From NCBI GenBank assembly GCA_964600385.1, contig CAZRJC010000006.1, positions 1-64,000 on the forward strand: a DNA stretch of 64,000 nt, in the 5' to 3' direction. The position numbers and the translations under genes were made by a program. Shown here in pieces: positions 27,218 through 36,668 of this stretch. Within the stretch, counting starts at the first letter, position 1; each line of letters begins with the position of its first letter. Source of the DNA: DMER64 sp964600385. GTDB taxonomy: Bacteria; Bacteroidota; Bacteroidia; Bacteroidales; UBA932. The notes under the pieces are model-generated. The model saw only the letters and a list, made by a program, of their open reading frames with translations, made no database searches and had not been told where the DNA came from.

Positions 27218-28624
27218 ATGAATAAAGTGATCAAACTGTTGAAAAACAGTGCATGGGCACGGTGGATAGTCCTTTTGTGTCTGTCCCTTCCCATGTTCGC
27301 CTCGTATTTCTTTGACGACCAGTTTACCACAATAGGTCATATTTTCAAAAATCCCGAAATACTTGACCTGGCGTGGACATCGGGTGATTACGGAATGTAC
27401 GGAGGAGCTTATTCTCTTTTGTGCGTATGGGGCGGTCTGGTCATTTGCGGTATGTTACTTGATAAATGGGGTGTCCGTTTTACGGGCACCCTCTTTGTCT
27501 TATTGATGGTGGGAGGTGCTGCCATTGTTCTTTACGGTATATCGGAAAGTTTCAGTAACAGTGCTTTTTACACTTTTTTAGGAGGAGTGTTTGCGAAACC
27601 ATCTCTAGCGCTGGCCTATGCAGGTTGTGCTGTATTTGGTTTGGGCAGTGAAATTGCCGGAGTAGCGGTAACAAGATCCATTGCCAAGTGGTTCAGGGGA
27701 AAAGAAATGGCTCTTGCCATGGGACTTCAGCTGGCTCTTGCCCGTCTGGGTACGGCTACAGCACTTATTGTTGTTCCACGTATCGTCAACATAGATGTTT
27801 CTTATATTCCTTTTTCGGAAACCTCAAAGCCGGCTTTAGTAGGATTAATCCTACTCATATGCGGAATGTTTGTGTGGGCTGTGTTTATTGCCATGGACAA
27901 GAAATACGACAGGCAGGCGGCCGAGGAAGCTTTAAGAAACAAACAACCGGTCTCGAAAGAAGATAAGTTCAAGTTTTCCGACATATTTAAAGTGCTTGGA
28001 AACAAGCATTATATCCTCATCTCGTTACTGTGCGTGTTCTTTTATGCCTGTATCATTTCATTCAGGCGTTTTGCCACTTCCATCATCATACCACGTTTTG
28101 GAATTGAAAGTGACATTGCCTCGCTTATGGTGGCGATGATACCTTTCTGCACAATGATTTTCACACCGGTTTTCGGTTCTCTTGTAGACATTAGGGGCCG
28201 TGCTACCCGGCTTATGATTCTCGGCTCTTTCCTGGTGCTTGCCGCTCACCTTATAATAGCCTTTGCCCCCGGATATCCTTCGTTCGGATACGTGGGTATC
28301 GCTCTTCTTGGAGTAGGCTATTCCCTGGTACCCGCTGCCATGTGGCCTTCGGTTCCCAAAATCATTCCGGAGAAGAACCTTGGTACAGCCTATTCTCTCA
28401 TTTACTGGATACAGAATATGGGTATGCTTGTGGTTCCCATATTTGTAGGCAAGATCATAGAAAAGACAACAGACGAAACGGTAGCGGCGGTCCGGGCAGA
28501 ATACCTGTTTATTGGACTGGCGTTAGTTGCTGTAAGTGTTTCTTTTATACTGAGCCGTTCTTCGGATAAAAATCCGCATCTAAGATTAGATGTTCCCAAT
28601 AAGGAAAAGAAGGTTAAGAAGTAA
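27218..28624 (+). CDS. MFS transporter, MFSD1-like (second of tandem pair)
   Basis: Paralogue of the preceding transporter, 468 aa, twelve predicted helices. The same blocks recur: LDKWGVRFTGTLF, AKWFRGKEMALAMGLQLALARLG and YSLVPAAMWPSVPKIIPEKNLGTAYSLIYWIQNMG. The first 75 residues and the C-terminal helices differ most, which suggests different substrates or a hetero-oligomer. The 6-nt gap indicates one mRNA. It ends one nucleotide before the ssb stop on the other strand. Confidence 0.8.
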   Translation: MNKVIKLLKNSAWARWIVLLCLSLPMFASYFFDDQFTTIGHIFKNPEILDLAWTSGDYGMYGGAYSLLCVWGGLVICGMLLDKWGVRFTGTLFVLLMVGGAAIVLYGISESFSNSAFYTFLGGVFAKPSLALAYAGCAVFGLGSEIAGVAVTRSIAKWFRGKEMALAMGLQLALARLGTATALIVVPRIVNIDVSYIPFSETSKPALVGLILLICGMFVWAVFIAMDKKYDRQAAEEALRNKQPVSKEDKFKFSDIFKVLGNKHYILISLLCVFFYACIISFRRFATSIIIPRFGIESDIASLMVAMIPFCTMIFTPVFGSLVDIRGRATRLMILGSFLVLAAHLIIAFAPGYPSFGYVGIALLGVGYSLVPAAMWPSVPKIIPEKNLGTAYSLIYWIQNMGMLVVPIFVGKIIEKTTDETVAAVRAEYLFIGLALVAVSVSFILSRSSDKNPHLRLDVPNKEKKVKK

Positions 28625-28625
28625 A

Positions 28626-29102
28626 TCAGAAGGGGAGGTCATCTGCTTCGTCTGCCGGGTCTGAAACGGAATAATTTTCCTGACGGTCCGCAGAAACGGA
28701 AGGCCCCTGCGAGTTACGCGGGGAATAACCCGAAAACTGGCCCGGTTGCTGGGCAGATGAAGCGGTCTGATTGTCGCTGCGTTTGCCCAGCAACTGCATA
28801 TTGTCCGCAACAATTTCTGTGGTATAGCGTTTCTGACCGTTTTGATCTTCCCAACTGCGGGAACGTATTTTTCCTTCTATATAGATTTGTGAACCTTTTT
28901 TTACAAAACGCTCTACCACATCGGCCAGACCACGCCATAATACTATCGTATGCCATTCTGTCTGTTCCTTATTCTCTCCGTTCCGGTCTTTGTATCTTTC
29001 AGTAGTGGCCAGCGTTACCGTAGCAACAGCCGTACCGTTTTCCAGGTGACGTATTTCAGGATCTTTCCCTACATTCCCAATGAGCATGACTTTGTTTAAC
29101 AT
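28626..29102 (-). CDS. ssb: Single-stranded DNA-binding protein
   Basis: OB-fold protein coating single-stranded DNA in replication and repair. Residues 1-105 are the OB domain (MLNKVMLIGNVGKDPEIRHL, WHTIVLWRGLADVVERFVKKG). A Gln/Ser-rich linker follows, then the acidic tip DDLPF that binds partner proteins. Length 158 aa. A weak promoter, TTTG-N18-TACTTTTT (29153-29124), overlaps the end of aroE, so it may be transcribed both alone and from the lysS unit. Confidence 0.95.
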   Translation of the reverse strand: MLNKVMLIGNVGKDPEIRHLENGTAVATVTLATTERYKDRNGENKEQTEWHTIVLWRGLADVVERFVKKGSQIYIEGKIRSRSWEDQNGQKRYTTEIVADNMQLLGKRSDNQTASSAQQPGQFSGYSPRNSQGPSVSADRQENYSVSDPADEADDLPF

Positions 29103-29146
29103 ATTCTCAACTTTAATTGTTTAAAAAAGTAAAAATACAATCTTTT

Positions 29147-29890
29147 TTACAAATTCAGAAGAGCTCTCATAGCCTTCAGACAGGGGGTCTCTCCCGTCAG
29201 AATCTCAAAACCTTTGACAGCCTGATGATAGAGCCAGAAGGCTCCTCCAAGATATTTCATTCCGGATTCTTCGGCTGTTTCCTTAAGCGGGGCGTTTGCG
29301 TAAGAAGCATCGAGTACCAGATGGTGCTGGCGAAAACCCAGGCCGAGGCTTTTTTCTTTTTCCCAAGGAATGGTATTCACCACCAGAGCACATTTTTCAA
29401 GCAGAGATGGAACCTCGGTCAATGGAGCGATATTCCCTCCGTATGTTCTGTTTGCCATAAATACGATGGCGCCGGCCTTTTCCAGGCCCCATACGGCCGC
29501 CTTCCCCGCTCCGCCTGTTCCGATAACCAGAATCGGCTCGTCTTTTAATCCGGCACCGGCTTCCCTGAAACTTTCCACCACTCCGTAATGATCTGTATTG
29601 AATGCTTCCCATCCTTTTCCCCTGTTGAGGATCAGGTTGGTGGCGCCTATTGCCGTCACGGCTTCATCTTTTATTGAGGCAAAACGGGCAAAATCTGCCT
29701 TGAAGGGCATGGTTACGTTTCCGCCACGAAGTCCCAATGATTGAACAAGTTCCCAGGCTATCCCGGCTTCAGGAGCCTCCAGACGGCCGTAGGTGCGTTC
29801 GGGTGCATGCGGATAAGCAGCCCTGAAGAGGGCAGGGCTCAGGCTGTTTTGTACGGGATTGCCAATGATGGCATAAGGTCCTGCATTCAT
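29147..29890 (-). CDS. aroE: Shikimate dehydrogenase
   Basis: Reduces 3-dehydroshikimate to shikimate with NADPH in aromatic amino-acid synthesis. Substrate-binding NSLSP is at residues 15-19, catalytic Lys64 is in NVTMPFK, catalytic Asp100 in NTDHYG, and GTGGAGKA is the nucleotide-binding loop at about 125. At 247 aa it is on the short side but complete. ATGA overlap with the upstream methyltransferase gene implies coupled translation. Confidence 0.93.
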   Translation of the reverse strand: MNAGPYAIIGNPVQNSLSPALFRAAYPHAPERTYGRLEAPEAGIAWELVQSLGLRGGNVTMPFKADFARFASIKDEAVTAIGATNLILNRGKGWEAFNTDHYGVVESFREAGAGLKDEPILVIGTGGAGKAAVWGLEKAGAIVFMANRTYGGNIAPLTEVPSLLEKCALVVNTIPWEKEKSLGLGFRQHHLVLDASYANAPLKETAEESGMKYLGGAFWLYHQAVKGFEILTGETPCLKAMRALLNL

Positions 29891-30672
29891 TTATTTCGTT
29901 GTCTGACAATTTCAAAACAAAGGACGGCTGTAGCCACCGAGACGTTCAGCGAATCTATAAGGCCACGCATGGGAATCTTGATGTTCAGGTCTGCCTTTTC
30001 TCTCCAGAAAGGGCTCAGCCCTTTATCTTCTGTGCCCATGACTACGGCAACCGGGCCGGAATAATCGGCCTGATGATAGAATTGGTCGGACTGACAATTG
30101 GCGGCAACAATCCCAATCCGATGGGAGGACAGCCATGCATAGGCAGTTTCGGAAGAACAGGGAACGGTTGGAACACTGAACAGGCATCCCAGGGAGGCAC
30201 GGATAATATTGGGATTGTATATGTCTGTAAGCGGGTCACAAACCAGAACAGCATCTGCAGCAACGGCATCTGCCGTGCGCAATATGGCTCCCAGGTTCCC
30301 GGGTTTCTCTACCGATTCCAGTACAATGATCAGCGGATTTTCTTTAAGCGGAATCTGTTCGGGAGTAAGTTCCCTGCTATGCATAAGGGCTATGATGCCT
30401 TCTGTTGTGCCGCGGTAGGCCAGCTTGTCGTACAGGCGCGGATCCAGTTCTTCAACAAGAAAAGAACCCCGTCTTAGAGGAAGTACACTAAACGGGTCGT
30501 TAAGAATCGCCGGACAGTAATAAAGTTCACTAATGTTGTAACCACTTTGCAGTGCAATGCCCAGCTCCCGGACCCCCTCAATCACAAAAATCCCCTCTTC
30601 CCTGCGTTTCCTGGATTTTTCCATTAGCAGGGCAATCTGCCTGACCCGGGGATTTTGTGCCGATGTAATCAT
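29887..30672 (-). CDS. TrmH/SpoU-family RNA 2'-O-methyltransferase
   Basis: SPOUT-fold methyltransferase, 261 aa, acting on tRNA or rRNA ribose 2'-OH; the target cannot be told from sequence. The N-terminal substrate-binding domain opens with SAQNPRVRQIALLMEKSRKRR and FVIEGVRELG. The catalytic trefoil knot shows all three motifs: ESVEKPGNLGAILRTADA, VVMGTEDKGLS and IPMRGLIDSLNVSVATAV. It lies 1 nt after the lysS stop and overlaps aroE by 4 nt. Confidence 0.9.
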   Translation of the reverse strand: MITSAQNPRVRQIALLMEKSRKRREEGIFVIEGVRELGIALQSGYNISELYYCPAILNDPFSVLPLRRGSFLVEELDPRLYDKLAYRGTTEGIIALMHSRELTPEQIPLKENPLIIVLESVEKPGNLGAILRTADAVAADAVLVCDPLTDIYNPNIIRASLGCLFSVPTVPCSSETAYAWLSSHRIGIVAANCQSDQFYHQADYSGPVAVVMGTEDKGLSPFWREKADLNIKIPMRGLIDSLNVSVATAVLCFEIVRQRNK

Positions 30673-30673
30673 A

Positions 30674-32182
30674 TCACTCTGGCCGCATCTGAGGGAAAAA
30701 CAAAACGTCCTGGATACTCGGAGAATCGGTCATAAGCATGCACAGCCTGTCAATGCCAATGCCCATCCCGGAAGTGGGAGGCATGCCAAATTCAAGGGCA
30801 CGTACAAAATCCATGTCAATGAACATGGCTTCGTCATCGCCCTTTTCCTTGAGTTTAAGCTGGTCTTTGAAACGTTCCAGCTGATCTGCCGGGTCATTCA
30901 ACTCGGAATAGGCATTAGCCAGTTCTCTTCCGTTGACAAACAGTTCAAACCGCTCGGTCAGAAGGGGATTCTCCCTGTGTTTTTTTGTAAGAGGAGATGT
31001 TTCCCTGGGATAATCAGTGATAAATGTAGGCTGAATAAGGTGCTCTTCACAGAAAGCCCCGAAGATTTCTTCAATGAGTTTGCCTTTTCCCATAGACGGA
31101 GTAACCGGAACCTTAAGTTCGTTGCAGGTTTTTCGCAGTTCATCTTCTTCCATTCCGGAAACGTCAACGTTAGCATATTGTTTAATGGCATCGAGCATGG
31201 AGATTCTGGGATAAGGACTCTTGAAGTCAATAAGCTTTCCTCCCAGCGTTACCTGTGTGGTGCCGTGAAGGTCCATGGCAACTCTTTCGAGCATCTTTTC
31301 CGTGAATTCCATCATCCAGAAATAATCCTTGTAGGCAACATAGATTTCCAGAACAGTGAATTCGGGATTGTGTGTGCGGTCCATGCCTTCGTTCCGGAAA
31401 TCCTTTGCAAATTCATAAACTCCGGGGAAGCCTCCGACAATGAGTTTTTTCAGATACAGTTCATTGGCAATCCGCATGTACAGGGGAATGTTGAGCGCAT
31501 TATGGTGCGTTACAAAAGGCCTTGCATTGGCCCCGCCGGGGATATTCTGAAGGATAGGGGTTTCAACTTCAAGGTACCCGTGTTCGTTAAAGAACTGCCT
31601 CATGGTATTAACAATCCGGGTACGTTTAACGAATGTGTCTCTAACCTGCGGATTAACAATAAGGTCTACGTACCTCATGCGGTAACGCTGTTCGGGATCG
31701 GTGAAGGCGTCGTATGTTTGTCCTTCTTTTTCCTTGACGATGGGCAGAACGCGGAGGGATTTGCTCAAAAGGGTAAGTTCTTTGGCATGTATGGTAAGTT
31801 CCCCGGTCTGGGTGACGAAGGCGTATCCTTTCACTCCCACGATGTCACCTATGTCGAGCAACTTTTTGAAAACCGTATTGTACATGGTCTTGTCCTCAGT
31901 CGGGCAAATTTCATCCCGTTTAAGATAAACCTGTATTCGTCCCGTGTGGTCCTGAATGACCATGAACGAGGCGGCTCCCATGATGCGACGGCTCATGATG
32001 CGACCTGCCACGGTAACATTTGAATAATTATTCTTTTCGGCATCGAAACCCGATAAAATCTCTTCTGCGGTAGTGTCAACAGGATATTCTGCGGCAGGAT
32101 ACGGGTCAATGCCCAGATTTTCAATTTCCTTTAACGCATTTCGTCTGATCTGTTCTTGTTCACTGAGGTGCGTATTTTCCAT
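30674..32182 (-). CDS. lysS: Lysyl-tRNA synthetase, class II
   Basis: Charges tRNA-Lys. An OB-fold anticodon-binding domain occupies about residues 55-150 and the class II catalytic core follows, with motif 2 FRNEGMDRTHNPEFT and motif 3 GMGIGIDRLCML. The ATG at 32182 (MENTHLSEQEQ) is preferred over an upstream TTG, giving 502 aa. It heads the lysS-methyltransferase-aroE-(ssb) unit and diverges from recJ. An uninterrupted 488-codon reading frame lies antisense to it (30557-32023) and is a codon-bias shadow. Confidence 0.96.
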   Translation of the reverse strand: MENTHLSEQEQIRRNALKEIENLGIDPYPAAEYPVDTTAEEILSGFDAEKNNYSNVTVAGRIMSRRIMGAASFMVIQDHTGRIQVYLKRDEICPTEDKTMYNTVFKKLLDIGDIVGVKGYAFVTQTGELTIHAKELTLLSKSLRVLPIVKEKEGQTYDAFTDPEQRYRMRYVDLIVNPQVRDTFVKRTRIVNTMRQFFNEHGYLEVETPILQNIPGGANARPFVTHHNALNIPLYMRIANELYLKKLIVGGFPGVYEFAKDFRNEGMDRTHNPEFTVLEIYVAYKDYFWMMEFTEKMLERVAMDLHGTTQVTLGGKLIDFKSPYPRISMLDAIKQYANVDVSGMEEDELRKTCNELKVPVTPSMGKGKLIEEIFGAFCEEHLIQPTFITDYPRETSPLTKKHRENPLLTERFELFVNGRELANAYSELNDPADQLERFKDQLKLKEKGDDEAMFIDMDFVRALEFGMPPTSGMGIGIDRLCMLMTDSPSIQDVLFFPQMRPE

Positions 32183-32203
32183 ATTTTCAATTTTCAAAAC
32201 GTA

Positions 32204-32211
32204 CAAAAGTA
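32204..32211 (-). promoter_or_regulatory. -7 box (TACTTTTG) of lysS
   Basis: Exact TAnnTTTG match on the minus strand, 21 nt before the lysS ATG. No clear -33 element. It faces away from the recJ -7 box 32 bp further on. Confidence 0.5.
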
Positions 32212-32243
32212 ATTATTTTTTTACTGCTGAAAGGTTAATTTCT

Positions 32244-32251
32244 TATCTTTG
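32244..32251 (+). promoter_or_regulatory. -7 box (TATCTTTG) of recJ
   Basis: Exact TAnnTTTG match, only 10 nt before the recJ ATG at 32262, so the leader would be just a few nucleotides. The -33 position holds TTTT. Confidence 0.5.
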
Positions 32252-32261
32252 AAGGATTATT

Positions 32262-33995
32262 ATGGCAATAGATAAGAGATGGATCGTAAAAGAGCCAGGC
32301 AACCCCGCGCTGGTAAGGCAATTGGCTTCTGACCTGGGCGTGGATCATTCTTTAGCCAATCTGCTGGTACAAAGAAATATAAAAACATTCGAAGAGGCAA
32401 AATCATTCTTTCGTCCTCAATTGGAAAACCTCTACGATCCGTATCTGATGAAAGATATGGATAAAGCGGTTGAACGACTGGACAGAGCGGTTAAAGAAGG
32501 GGAAAAGATTCTGGTTTACGGAGATTACGACGTGGACGGTACTACGGCAGTGGCCCTTGTATACTCATTTCTTCGCAGGGAAACTCCCATGGTATCTTAC
32601 TATATACCGGACCGCTATACAGAAGGTTACGGCATTTCCTATATAGGCATTGATGCCGCAGCAGAAGACGGATGTACTCTGATGATCGCACTCGACTGCG
32701 GTATTAAGGCGATAGATAAGGTAGAATACGCCAGGAGCAAGGGCATAGATTTTATAATCTGCGACCACCATCTTCCTGCTGAAAAACTTCCGGTGGCTGT
32801 TGCCGTGCTGGATCCCAAGAGAGCAGACTGTCATTATCCGTTCGATGAATTGAGCGGATGCGGAGTCGGGTTCAAGTTCATGCAGGCCTATTGTATTCAC
32901 CGTGGAATTTCTTTAACTGAGCTTTATCCTTACCTTGACCTGCTGGTGGTAAGCATTGCTTCCGACCTGGTTTCGATTACCGGGGAGAATCGTATTCTGG
33001 CGCATTTTGGCTTAAAACAACTGAACGAGGCACCCAGAAAAGGTCTGTTATCAATTATAAAACTGGCAGGACTGGAAAAACATCAGATTACAGTAGATGA
33101 CATTGTCTTCAAAATAGGACCCCGGATAAACGCGGCTGGTCGTATGGAATCCGGTAAAATGGCCGTTGATCTTCTTATTTCGCGTACAGACGATGCTGCA
33201 CGGGAAATCGGGCATACGATAAACGACCATAACGATGACCGTAAAAATATAGATCGCAGGATCACCCAGGAAGCGATTGCCATGGTAAGGGAAATACCCG
33301 ATCTGGAAAACAAAAAATCCACAGTCGTCTATAATCCCAAATGGCATAAGGGTGTTGTGGGAATTGTGGCTTCCAGGCTGGTTGAGAATTACTACCGTCC
33401 TACCGTAGTTCTTACGCAGTCTAACGGTTTTATTACCGGCTCGGCCAGGAGTATTCCGGGCTTCGATCTGTATGAAGCCATAGAGAGCTGCAGCGACCTG
33501 CTGGAAAATTTTGGCGGGCACATGTACGCCGCCGGCCTCACAATGAGCGAAGGGCATTACGATGAATTTTGCCGGCGCTTTGAAGCCATCGTCGCCGAAA
33601 AGGTATCTAACGAAATGCTTACTCCGCTGGTGAGCATAGACACGTACCTCGATTTCAAACAGATCACGCCCAAGTTTTTCCGCCTGCTCAAACAATTCCA
33701 GCCTTTCGGCCCGGGAAACCTTTCACCGGTTTTTGTTACCGAGAATGTTTACGATAACGGGAACGGCAGGAAAGTGGGGACCGACTCGGGACATCTCAAA
33801 CTGGAATTGATTCAGGAAGAAGAACCATACAGGACCATATCGGCTATAGCCTTTAATCAGAGCGAGCATTTTGAGCATATGCACAACGGCAATCCGGTGG
33901 ATATATGTTATTCGGTAGCCGAAAACTATTACCGTGGGATTGCGAATATTCAGCTTCGCATTAAGGATATCAAGAAAAGAGATGAGATAGTATAG
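32262..33995 (+). CDS. recJ: Single-stranded-DNA-specific exonuclease RecJ
   Basis: 5'-3' exonuclease of recombination and mismatch repair, 577 aa. DHH-family metal motifs are present: DYDVDGTT (residues 89-96), LDCG near 145 and DHH at 168-170. The DHHA1 domain follows with VGIVASRLVENYYRPTVV and GSARSIPGFDLYEAI, including the GGH motif (FGGHMYAAG), and an OB-fold ends the protein. It converges with parC, with 6 nt between the two stops. Confidence 0.95.
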   Translation: MAIDKRWIVKEPGNPALVRQLASDLGVDHSLANLLVQRNIKTFEEAKSFFRPQLENLYDPYLMKDMDKAVERLDRAVKEGEKILVYGDYDVDGTTAVALVYSFLRRETPMVSYYIPDRYTEGYGISYIGIDAAAEDGCTLMIALDCGIKAIDKVEYARSKGIDFIICDHHLPAEKLPVAVAVLDPKRADCHYPFDELSGCGVGFKFMQAYCIHRGISLTELYPYLDLLVVSIASDLVSITGENRILAHFGLKQLNEAPRKGLLSIIKLAGLEKHQITVDDIVFKIGPRINAAGRMESGKMAVDLLISRTDDAAREIGHTINDHNDDRKNIDRRITQEAIAMVREIPDLENKKSTVVYNPKWHKGVVGIVASRLVENYYRPTVVLTQSNGFITGSARSIPGFDLYEAIESCSDLLENFGGHMYAAGLTMSEGHYDEFCRRFEAIVAEKVSNEMLTPLVSIDTYLDFKQITPKFFRLLKQFQPFGPGNLSPVFVTENVYDNGNGRKVGTDSGHLKLELIQEEEPYRTISAIAFNQSEHFEHMHNGNPVDICYSVAENYYRGIANIQLRIKDIKKRDEIV

Positions 33996-34001
33996 TCTCT
34001 G

Positions 34002-36662
34002 TTACAGAAGAGTCATCTGTACGGCATCCTCATCGTGAAATTCAATGGGATCATCCGGTCCTGAAGAGGCAGACCCTTCGGATACCGGTCCGTCCAGTTC
34101 AAATTCAAGATCTTCACCCTGGTCTTCGTTTTGGATTTCTTCTTCTTTTACAAGAGGTTCAATAAACTCGATTTTTTCTACCTGGAACGTGGTGATCCGT
34201 TTTCCCTTGGCACGAAAACTCTTGTCTCCAATGAATTCAGTGACGTCAATGATCTCGGCAGGCCGTTTTTCATGTTTACCTCCAAAGGTCACACATATTC
34301 TGGGGTATAGATCCTGTGAAAGTGCCACAAGATAGGAATCGGGAGAATCTCCAATAAAAGATTGCGTCTGTCCCTCGGATATCTCAAAACGAAAACGTTT
34401 CAGATAGAACGCTTTCGCTTCACCCTCATAATATAAGGCGCTGAAAATTTTATCAGTGTCGAGTTTTTCTATGTGAAGCAATTCTTCCTGGTAACGGTTA
34501 CTCAGGTCGTAGTTGGTTGTATAGAAAGTTCCCTTGCGGTTGACGGCCAGAATACTTTCTCCGTTGGTGAACTCACCCAGAAAGATGCCGCGTTCGTCTG
34601 CCGAGAGCCTTTGAATGTCTGCGTCGAACCATATTTTCTGGCCTCCGAGGGTGGAGATGCCCTTGTCTTTCAGGGTAATTTTCTGGACTGCATAACGGCT
34701 AAGCATATTTCCCCGGCTGGACCGTCCCTTGATGGCCAGTTGCTGGAAGGAATACTCGAAAATAAGTTTCTTCAGTTTAGGCCTGGCCTTAAGGAATATT
34801 TTTATGATCTCGGCCTCTCCGTTGGGATTGGCAGTGAACCAGAGCACCTGTGAACCTTCCCTGCCCTGTGTCAGGTCATACTCTTTGTCGCGCGTCACTC
34901 CGCTTACGGGGAAACGTTTTACGAAAACATTACCGTTCCTGCCGTCGCGATATGCTGCGTTATAGATGGTACGGTTGTCTTTTTTCTTGAAAATCCCGGC
35001 ATATATAATGTCTTTGCCTACGTAGAGCTTATCGGCGATCTTGCGTACGGAATAGGTGCCGTTGCGAAGAAATACAATTACTTCATCCAGATCGGAGCAG
35101 TCGCACACGTATTCCGCTTTTTCGTCTTTCTTCAAATCTGTGCCCACAAAGCCTTCTTCTTTGTTTACGTACAGTTTGCTGTTGGCAATGATCACCTTGG
35201 CGGCCTCTATGGTCTCGAATCCGGAAATTTCTGTTCTGCGCGGGAACCGGTCACCGTATTTTTTCTTCAGCCGGAGGAAATAATCTATGGTATATTCTGT
35301 CAGGTGGGACAGGTTGTATTCAACGCTGTTCATCTCCTCGTCCAGCGCCTTAATATGTTCCTCGGCTTTCTTAATGTCAAACTTTGAAATTTTCCTTACC
35401 GGTTTTTCTACCAGACGGTTCACATCTTCTGTCAGTATGGGCCGGCGGAGTCTGTCCTGGAATACAATCAATGCCCCGTAAACGTCTTTGAGTTGGTTCT
35501 CCCATGTCCTGGCATCGTTTTCCAAGGTTCTGTAGACTTTCTCTTCAAAAAAGATTTTTTCCAGGGAGGAAAAATGCCACTCGTCTTCCAGTTCGGCCAT
35601 GCGGATCTCCAATTCCATTTTCAGCAGGGAACGGGTACGTTCCGTATTGTAACGAAGAATTTCCTCGACGCTCACAATACAGGGTTTCCCGTCGGCAATG
35701 ACACATGTATCGGGCGAAATGCTTACTTCGCACTTTGTAAAGGCATAGAGGGCGTCTATTGTTTTATCGGGTGATACATCGTTGGCCAGGTGGATAAGAA
35801 TCTCCACATTTGCTGCCGTGTTGTCATCTATTTTACGAATCTTGATCTTCCCTTTATCATTGGCCTGAATTATGGATTTTATGACCGATTCGGTATTTTG
35901 TCCGTAAGGGATCTCGGTTAGGGCAAGCGTTTTCTTATCAACTTTCGTGATCCGTGCTCTGACTTTTACTTTGCTGGATTTTCCTCCAACTCCTCCGTTA
36001 TAGCTCGAGCAATCCACCAGCCCTCCGGTCATGAAGTCTGGGTAGAGCACAAACTCTTCTCCTCTCAGGTATTTAACCGAGGCATCGAGTAATTCGTTGA
36101 AATTGTGGGGAAGGATCTTTGTGGCCAGTCCCACGGCAATACCTTCGGCTCCCTGTGCAAGAAGAAGCGGAAATTTAACGGGAAGGGCCTCGGGCTCCTG
36201 GTTACGTCCGTCATAGGAAGGTACCCATGCAGTGGTTTTGGGATTGAAGACCACATCGAGGGCAAATTTGCTCAGGCGTGCCTCAATATACCTGGGTGCA
36301 GCGGCTGAGTCTCCGGTAAGAATATTACCCCAGTTTCCCTGAGTGTCAATGAGCAATTCTTTCTGTCCAAGCTGAACCAGAGCATCCCCAATGGACGCAT
36401 CTCCGTGAGGATGGAATTGCATTGTATGGCCTATGATATTGGCTACCTTGTTATAACGGCCGTCTTCCATCCGCTTCATGGAGTGGAGAATACGCCGCTG
36501 TACCGGTTTGAGCCCGTCTGTAATGTGCGGGACGGCGCGCTCGAGGATCACATAGGACGAGTATTCCAGATACCAGTCTTTGTACATCCCGGTAAGCCTG
36601 TACTTTTTATCTCCCTCTTCGCTTAAAATTCTGAGATACCTCAGCTGGTCTTCACTCATCAT
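34002..36662 (-). CDS. parC: DNA topoisomerase IV subunit A
   Basis: DNA-cleaving subunit of a type II topoisomerase that decatenates daughter chromosomes, 886 aa. The catalytic Tyr125 lies in AAAPRYIEARL. The winged-helix and tower domains follow, then a C-terminal beta-pinwheel region. The last 60 residues are very acidic (EEEIQNEDQGEDLEFELDG) and probably disordered. It starts 6 nt after the parE stop. Assignment as ParC over GyrA rests on overall Bacteroidota similarity, on pairing with ParE, and on the apparent absence of the GyrA-box; I consider it likely. Confidence 0.9.
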   Translation of the reverse strand: MMSEDQLRYLRILSEEGDKKYRLTGMYKDWYLEYSSYVILERAVPHITDGLKPVQRRILHSMKRMEDGRYNKVANIIGHTMQFHPHGDASIGDALVQLGQKELLIDTQGNWGNILTGDSAAAPRYIEARLSKFALDVVFNPKTTAWVPSYDGRNQEPEALPVKFPLLLAQGAEGIAVGLATKILPHNFNELLDASVKYLRGEEFVLYPDFMTGGLVDCSSYNGGVGGKSSKVKVRARITKVDKKTLALTEIPYGQNTESVIKSIIQANDKGKIKIRKIDDNTAANVEILIHLANDVSPDKTIDALYAFTKCEVSISPDTCVIADGKPCIVSVEEILRYNTERTRSLLKMELEIRMAELEDEWHFSSLEKIFFEEKVYRTLENDARTWENQLKDVYGALIVFQDRLRRPILTEDVNRLVEKPVRKISKFDIKKAEEHIKALDEEMNSVEYNLSHLTEYTIDYFLRLKKKYGDRFPRRTEISGFETIEAAKVIIANSKLYVNKEEGFVGTDLKKDEKAEYVCDCSDLDEVIVFLRNGTYSVRKIADKLYVGKDIIYAGIFKKKDNRTIYNAAYRDGRNGNVFVKRFPVSGVTRDKEYDLTQGREGSQVLWFTANPNGEAEIIKIFLKARPKLKKLIFEYSFQQLAIKGRSSRGNMLSRYAVQKITLKDKGISTLGGQKIWFDADIQRLSADERGIFLGEFTNGESILAVNRKGTFYTTNYDLSNRYQEELLHIEKLDTDKIFSALYYEGEAKAFYLKRFRFEISEGQTQSFIGDSPDSYLVALSQDLYPRICVTFGGKHEKRPAEIIDVTEFIGDKSFRAKGKRITTFQVEKIEFIEPLVKEEEIQNEDQGEDLEFELDGPVSEGSASSGPDDPIEFHDEDAVQMTLL

Positions 36663-36668
36663 AATGGC

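Noticed and set aside
30557..32023. A 488-codon open frame antisense to lysS
   Set aside because: It mirrors lysS almost exactly, shows no family motif or signal, and has no promoter or start context. Similar long antisense frames occur opposite parE, rpoC and korB, as expected from codon bias that avoids their complementary stops.
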